The notes beneath the pieces were generated by a model, which did no database searches, was not told the DNA's origin, and saw only the letters and a list, made by a program, of their open reading frames with translations. DNA of 64,000 nt from Anaerolineales bacterium UBA5797 (GTDB taxonomy: Bacteria > Chloroflexota > Anaerolineae > Anaerolineales > Villigracilaceae), in NCBI GenBank assembly GCA_002418205.1, contig DIDP01000017.1, forward strand, positions 16,649 to 80,648, in the 5' to 3' direction. Position numbers and translations under genes: made by a program. Shown here one piece after another: positions 60,369 to 64,000 of the stretch (position 1 is the stretch's first letter; every line of letters begins with the position of its first letter).

Positions 60369-60956
60369 TCATTTCATCATTCTTTTGTAGATGCCCATTT
60401 GAGCGAAGACCGCCAGACCGCCCAGCATGATGCTGATGACCCACGTCAGGAGGCTGGTTTCTGGAACGAGCGCCTCTTGTAAAAAGAACGTCGAAGCGCC
60501 GAACATCAATCCGCCGATCAGCGAAACTTCAAACGCCTGATAGAACGCGACGCTGCCCCTTTTGTATTTGGGTGGGAGAGTGCTGGTCTTCCAACGGAAG
60601 GCGGCGCTGAGTTCGGGATTCTGGTTCATGGCAAAATCCTTCAGTTGATTCATCGCCAGCATGGACTCGTACCAGGCGGACCGCAATTGTGCCAGTTGCA
60701 TGACCGTGGATGTGCCAAGCAGTGTCAATAAAAAGAAGACACCGCTGAACATGAATTTGACAGTCGCTGTGAACTTTTCGGGGTCGAAGAGTTGTGTCCC
60801 GAACAGGGCTGCGATCAATGATCCGACTGCGATCAGGTAGAACGAGGATACCCGGGCGCGGTCCTCCATCGCCTGGGTCGCGGTTTGGGCGATATAGCTG
60901 AACTCCGCTGCAAGCAGCTCATCCAATTCGACGAGAGGGGATTTTTCATCTGCCAT
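60369..60956 (-). CDS. Membrane protein of unknown function
   Basis: The 195-residue protein has four predicted membrane helices: VSSFYLIAVGSLIAALFGTQLF, FMFSGVFFLLTLLGTSTVM, FEVSLIGGLMFGASTFFL and LLTWVISIMLGGLAVFAQMGIYK. An acidic cytoplasmic N-terminus carries ELLAAEFSYIAQTATQAMEDRARV. Coupled to the flavin protein gene downstream and 31 bases after the MFS gene. No family recognised. Confidence 0.65.
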   Translation of the reverse strand: MADEKSPLVELDELLAAEFSYIAQTATQAMEDRARVSSFYLIAVGSLIAALFGTQLFDPEKFTATVKFMFSGVFFLLTLLGTSTVMQLAQLRSAWYESMLAMNQLKDFAMNQNPELSAAFRWKTSTLPPKYKRGSVAFYQAFEVSLIGGLMFGASTFFLQEALVPETSLLTWVISIMLGGLAVFAQMGIYKRMMK

Positions 60957-60987
60957 GCTGGGATTATACCTTTCCGCTTGACCGGCT

Positions 60988-62217
60988 TCAATCGCTGGAC
61001 GTCAATTGTGTCCGTTCCATGCGGCGTTTCGCCGGTTTGCTCATCCCAAGATAGGCAAAGGCGAGCCCGATCCCCAAAATGAGGCAGCCAAGCCAGAGCG
61101 TATTACTCCCCAAATGCTCATAGATCCATCCGCCGGAAAGCGGACCGATGAAGAACGCCAGCCCCCAGGCAGAACCGAAGATACCTTGATACAAACCGCG
61201 CAATGCAACAGGAGAAAGGTCTGCGATGATGGCAGGCGCGACCGCCGTTGCAGCGATCTCTCCGAGCGTCCAGATGGCGACGCTCAACATGAACAACGGC
61301 AGTCTGGAAGCCAGCGCGGTGAATCCGAACCCAAGCCCGAGCAGGACCGCCGATATGGCAATGGTCTCGAAACGCGGCCATCTGGCTGCCATATTGCTGA
61401 CAGGGATCGTGACCAGAATGATCAGGAAGCCGTTCACGGCGATGGTCGCGCCGTATTGCTGGGGACCCAGCCCATGCGACTGCATATCCAATGGCAGGGT
61501 GACATTTCCCTGCATGTAGATCATGCCGAAGAACAAAGCCAGCAATGAGAAGACCAGCAGGATGGGCTCCTGCCTTAATTGTTGCATGCGCTCGGTTGCA
61601 GTGGCATGTGTGCTGTGGTGCGCTTCTGTCGGGCGGGTTTCGCGGATGCCGAAGAGGACGATCAAGCCGAATGCCGCGGTGGTTATGGCGTCGGCGATGA
61701 AAAGGATCAGGTAGTTGTAATCAGCGATCAGTCCCGCGAGAAGCGGAGCGACCGCCGCGCCGAGGTTGATCGCCCAGTAGTTGTATCCATAAGCGCGTGT
61801 CCGCGCTGCGGATGGAACCAGGTCCGCGATGGCCGCGCCGACCGCGGGTCGATAGAGGTCGGTGAAGAATCCGACGATGAAAGTGGAGACCGAGATGAAT
61901 AGTAAATTGCGTTCCAATCCCAGGATGACCATGAAAATGGGTGTGATGAAAAAACTCATCAACATCACAGGTCGGCGTCCGAGGCGGTCGGTCAGTTCGC
62001 CTCCGGTGAGTTGGGCGAGGAACGATCCCGCGCCGAAGAGTGACACCACCAGCGCTGCCTGGCTGACGGGGATCTCGCGTTGGGCTGTGAGGTAAAGGGT
62101 GAGGAAGGGGATGACGAAGCCGCCGAGACGGTTGATGAGCGTGCCGGTCCAGATCAACCAATAGGTGGGCGGCAGACCCTCGGTGAGGGAGGCAAACCTT
62201 GATTTGTTCGTTGACAT
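60988..62217 (-). CDS. MFS transporter
   Basis: The 409-residue protein has 12 membrane helices and the major facilitator signature between helices 2 and 3 (GGELTDRLGRRPVML). A loop after helix 6 carries HHSTHATATERMQQLRQ. It is likely a drug or metabolite exporter, and the substrate cannot be told. AAAGGA precedes ATG 62217; a TTG six codons earlier is less likely. Confidence 0.9.
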   Translation of the reverse strand: MSTNKSRFASLTEGLPPTYWLIWTGTLINRLGGFVIPFLTLYLTAQREIPVSQAALVVSLFGAGSFLAQLTGGELTDRLGRRPVMLMSFFITPIFMVILGLERNLLFISVSTFIVGFFTDLYRPAVGAAIADLVPSAARTRAYGYNYWAINLGAAVAPLLAGLIADYNYLILFIADAITTAAFGLIVLFGIRETRPTEAHHSTHATATERMQQLRQEPILLVFSLLALFFGMIYMQGNVTLPLDMQSHGLGPQQYGATIAVNGFLIILVTIPVSNMAARWPRFETIAISAVLLGLGFGFTALASRLPLFMLSVAIWTLGEIAATAVAPAIIADLSPVALRGLYQGIFGSAWGLAFFIGPLSGGWIYEHLGSNTLWLGCLILGIGLAFAYLGMSKPAKRRMERTQLTSSD

Positions 62218-62265
62218 GTGAAAATCCTTTGGCAACGCAAAAGTATAACAGATGTTCTAAAAATG

Positions 62266-62291
62266 AAAGAGCCTCGCGGGAGGCTCTTTTT
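62266..62291 (-). terminator. Terminator between the aminopeptidase and MFS genes
   Basis: The perfect stem GAGCCTC/GAGGCTC with A/T extensions (62266-62275 with 62280-62289) has a 4-base loop and lies 74 bases after the aminopeptidase stop on the minus strand. A T-run follows on both strands. Confidence 0.75.
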
Positions 62292-62364
62292 GAGGTTGCT
62301 TCGGTTATGGGCGCTTCGACCACGATCAGGCAATCGCCCGCTCTCCGCTCAGTGCGAGGGGTTT

Positions 62365-63630
62365 TTACACATCAAATGCCCATTCGCCCTGACGCATGAC
62401 CGGTTCGCGCGTACCATCGTCCTTGATGCCGTCGATATCCATTTGCGGCGAGCCGATCATAAAGTCCACATGGTTGAGGCTGACGTTGCCTCCGGCGGCG
62501 AGAAATTCCTCATCGTTCAGCTCCTCGCCTCCGGCGATGGTGAAGCGGTAGGCGCGTCCAATGGCGATATGGCAGGATGCGTTCTCGTCGAACAGTGTGT
62601 TGTAAAAGAGGTGTCCGCGTTTGGCGATGGGCGAACTGGCAGGGACAAGGGCGACCTCGCCAAGTCTCTTTGAGCCTTCGTCCGTATCCACCAGTTTTTG
62701 CAGGATGGTCTCGTTCTTTTTTGCGGAGACCTTGACGATCTTGCCTTCCTTGAAGGTGACACTGAAGTCATCGATCAGAGAACCGCCGTAACTGAGCGGG
62801 AAGGTTGCGGCGACCGTCCCTTCGGCGCGGCGGCAATCCGGCAGGGTGAAGACTTCCTCGGTGGGCATGTTGGCGGTGAAGTCTATGCCGTTTTCCGCGG
62901 GCATGCGGGCGCTGATCCAGCGATGTCCCTGTGGCAGGCCGAGGGTCAGGTCGGTGCCGGGGGCTTTGTAATGAAGCGCCGAATATTTCTTCGCCTGCAA
63001 GTATTTGCCGCGTTTGGTCAGGTTTTGGATATGATCCATCCACGCCGCGATCGGATCGGGCTGATCGATGCGCGTTGCATCGAAAATGGCATCCCATAAC
63101 TTGTCTTCGGCATCTTCAATTGCCAGATCGGGGAATATCTTTGCCGCCCAGGCTGGCGCCGAGGAGGCCGCGATGCACCAATTGATGGCGTTGCGGCTGA
63201 CTTTGATATTGATGGGAACGTAATTCTCCAGGTGGCTTTTTTGCATTGCACCGACGCGTTCCGGGTCCAGCCCGGCATAGACATCCGGGTCATTGGCATA
63301 GATGGAAAGCAGGGCATCGCCGTTATCGAACATGTCCATGATTCCGTTAACATGCCACTTTGGATATTCGCTGAAGGAATCGGCGGGTGCGTTTTGCAGG
63401 CGGATCCGCAGCATTTCTTCGTCGCCCCAGATCACGTCCACGTAGCGGGCGCCGGCGGCGTAGGCGGCTTTTGCCACCTCATGGACAAGAGCACGCCCGG
63501 CGGGCGGCACTCCGCGTGCAACTGCATTGGTGATGATGAGGCGCTGTCCCTTGCGCAGGTTCAATCCGACCTTCACGATGGCTTCGGCGTATTTCTTGAG
63601 GAGTTCCTGGTGTTGTTCCTTGATGGACAT
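62365..63630 (-). CDS. M29-like aminopeptidase
   Basis: The 421-residue protein fits the M29 (AmpS/AmpT, PepS) group of metal aminopeptidases: KYAEAIVKVGLNLRKGQRLIITNAV, YVDVIWGDEEMLRIRLQNAP, NMPTEEVFTLPDCRRAEGTVAATFPLSYGGSLIDDF and EVALVPASSPIAKRG. FYNTLFDENASCHIAIGRAY then HVDFMIGSPQMDIDG carry metal ligands (Glu, His, Asp). It cleaves N-terminal residues from peptides in the cytoplasm. It has a good promoter upstream. Confidence 0.9.
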   Translation of the reverse strand: MSIKEQHQELLKKYAEAIVKVGLNLRKGQRLIITNAVARGVPPAGRALVHEVAKAAYAAGARYVDVIWGDEEMLRIRLQNAPADSFSEYPKWHVNGIMDMFDNGDALLSIYANDPDVYAGLDPERVGAMQKSHLENYVPINIKVSRNAINWCIAASSAPAWAAKIFPDLAIEDAEDKLWDAIFDATRIDQPDPIAAWMDHIQNLTKRGKYLQAKKYSALHYKAPGTDLTLGLPQGHRWISARMPAENGIDFTANMPTEEVFTLPDCRRAEGTVAATFPLSYGGSLIDDFSVTFKEGKIVKVSAKKNETILQKLVDTDEGSKRLGEVALVPASSPIAKRGHLFYNTLFDENASCHIAIGRAYRFTIAGGEELNDEEFLAAGGNVSLNHVDFMIGSPQMDIDGIKDDGTREPVMRQGEWAFDV

Positions 63631-63660
63631 GGATGGTTCCTTGTAATGGAATTTCGATCA

Positions 63661-63689
63661 AGTATAGATAATATGGGCGAGAAAAGCAA
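63661..63689 (-). promoter_or_regulatory. Promoter of the aminopeptidase gene
   Basis: On the minus strand TTGCTT (63689-63684), a 17-base spacer and TATACT (63666-63661) lie about 30 bases before the start codon. Confidence 0.55.
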
Positions 63690-63757
63690 GCGGGTCGTTT
63701 CTCCCGAAGGACACAGCGAATGTGGTACGCTCCGATTGAGAAAGAAAGGAGGAACGT

Positions 63758-64000
63758 ATGGTTCCAAAAACGACCCGCACGAGGAATGATACACCGGTTT
63801 CAGGGAAGTTGTATCTGGCGTTCGAGTTAAGCGAGAGCGAATGGAAGTTGGGCTTCACGATTGGTTTGGGACAGGCGCCGCGCTTGAAGAACCTTCAGGC
63901 CCGCAACCTGAAAGGATTGAAGCGTGAGATCGAACAAGCCAAGGTACGGTTTGGCTTGTCGGAGGAGACAACGGTGTTGAGTTGCTACGAAGCCGGACGG
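63758..64000 (+). CDS. IS110-like transposase (5' part, cut by the window edge)
   Basis: The first 81 codons of an open frame run off the right edge. The protein begins MVPKTTRTRNDTPVSGKLYLAFELSE and continues EWKLGFTIGLGQ, REIEQAKVRFGL and VLSCYEAGR. The last motif and the overall form match the N-terminus of a DEDD transposase of the IS110 superfamily, in which CYEAGRDGFW usually follows. AAGGAGGAACGT precedes the ATG. Such enzymes use a bridge RNA to choose the target. The left end of the element would lie within the 127 bases upstream, overlapping or abutting the aminopeptidase promoter. Confidence 0.7.
   Translation, partial: MVPKTTRTRNDTPVSGKLYLAFELSESEWKLGFTIGLGQAPRLKNLQARNLKGLKREIEQAKVRFGLSEETTVLSCYEAGR

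Overview
The window looks like chromosomal DNA of a member of the Chloroflexota, most likely class Anaerolineae. This is an inference from gene content: the apparent end of an alternative complex III operon, many Thr/Pro-rich lipoprotein linkers, a bacterial V-type ATPase operon beside an F1 operon followed by an mreB-like gene, an nSTAND-WD40 receptor, a PrsW-like protease, the TIGR03960/TIGR03936 radical SAM pair, and a multicopper oxidase with a companion secreted propeller. No rRNA, CRISPR array, prophage or replication origin was seen. Two tRNA genes are present (Ser-GGA and Arg-CCG, both on the minus strand).

Layout. 1-1257: end of a respiratory operon with two c-type cytochromes. 1328-2798: a SnoaL-like lipoprotein and a secreted protein. 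3039-6893: a 1284-residue XRE-HTH/nSTAND/WD40 receptor with a palindromic operator-like site at its promoter. 6968-10721: tRNA-Ser, a DUF2231-cytochrome c pair, a small membrane protein and an OmpR/HisKA two-component system; 10760-11060 holds decayed gene remnants. 11335-20131: a nine-gene V-type ATPase operon (G/H-like, C, I, K, F, E, A, B, D). 20195-22032: an F420:NADP oxidoreductase-like protein and a D-Ala-D-Ala-ligase-like ATP-grasp protein. 22268-27755: F1 subunits alpha, gamma, beta, epsilon and MreB, with no Fo or delta genes in the window.

27821-43383: a periplasmic binding protein with a long leader; Rex; a GT39-SH3-membrane protein set; tRNA-Arg; a PrsW-like protease; an MscS channel; two radical SAM-associated genes with a DinB-like gene between them; and a group of small metabolic or stress genes (aldo/keto reductase, DJ-1/PfpI, YjbQ) followed by a receiver-GGDEF protein.

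43736-48141: the most unusual locus. Three tightly spaced minus-strand genes encode a small helical protein, an NB-ARC-type STAND ATPase with TPRs, and a 569-residue protein with two GGDEF-like domains (GSDEF, AGDEF) fused to a 2H-phosphoesterase-like domain. I propose it as a candidate nucleotide second-messenger signalling or defence module.

48344-58758: an alpha/beta hydrolase, a NarL-type two-component pair, a pseudo-receiver, a 1406-residue secreted multicopper oxidase and a secreted propeller protein with a Thr-rich linker. 58873-63630: an eRF1-like protein, DUF4342, a flavin split-barrel protein, a membrane protein, an MFS transporter and an M29-like aminopeptidase. 63758 to the end: the start of an IS110-like transposase cut by the window edge.

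Assignments come from reading motifs and remembered families; no database search was run. Start codons were moved inward where a Shine-Dalgarno sequence, a signal peptide or the family N-terminus indicated it.
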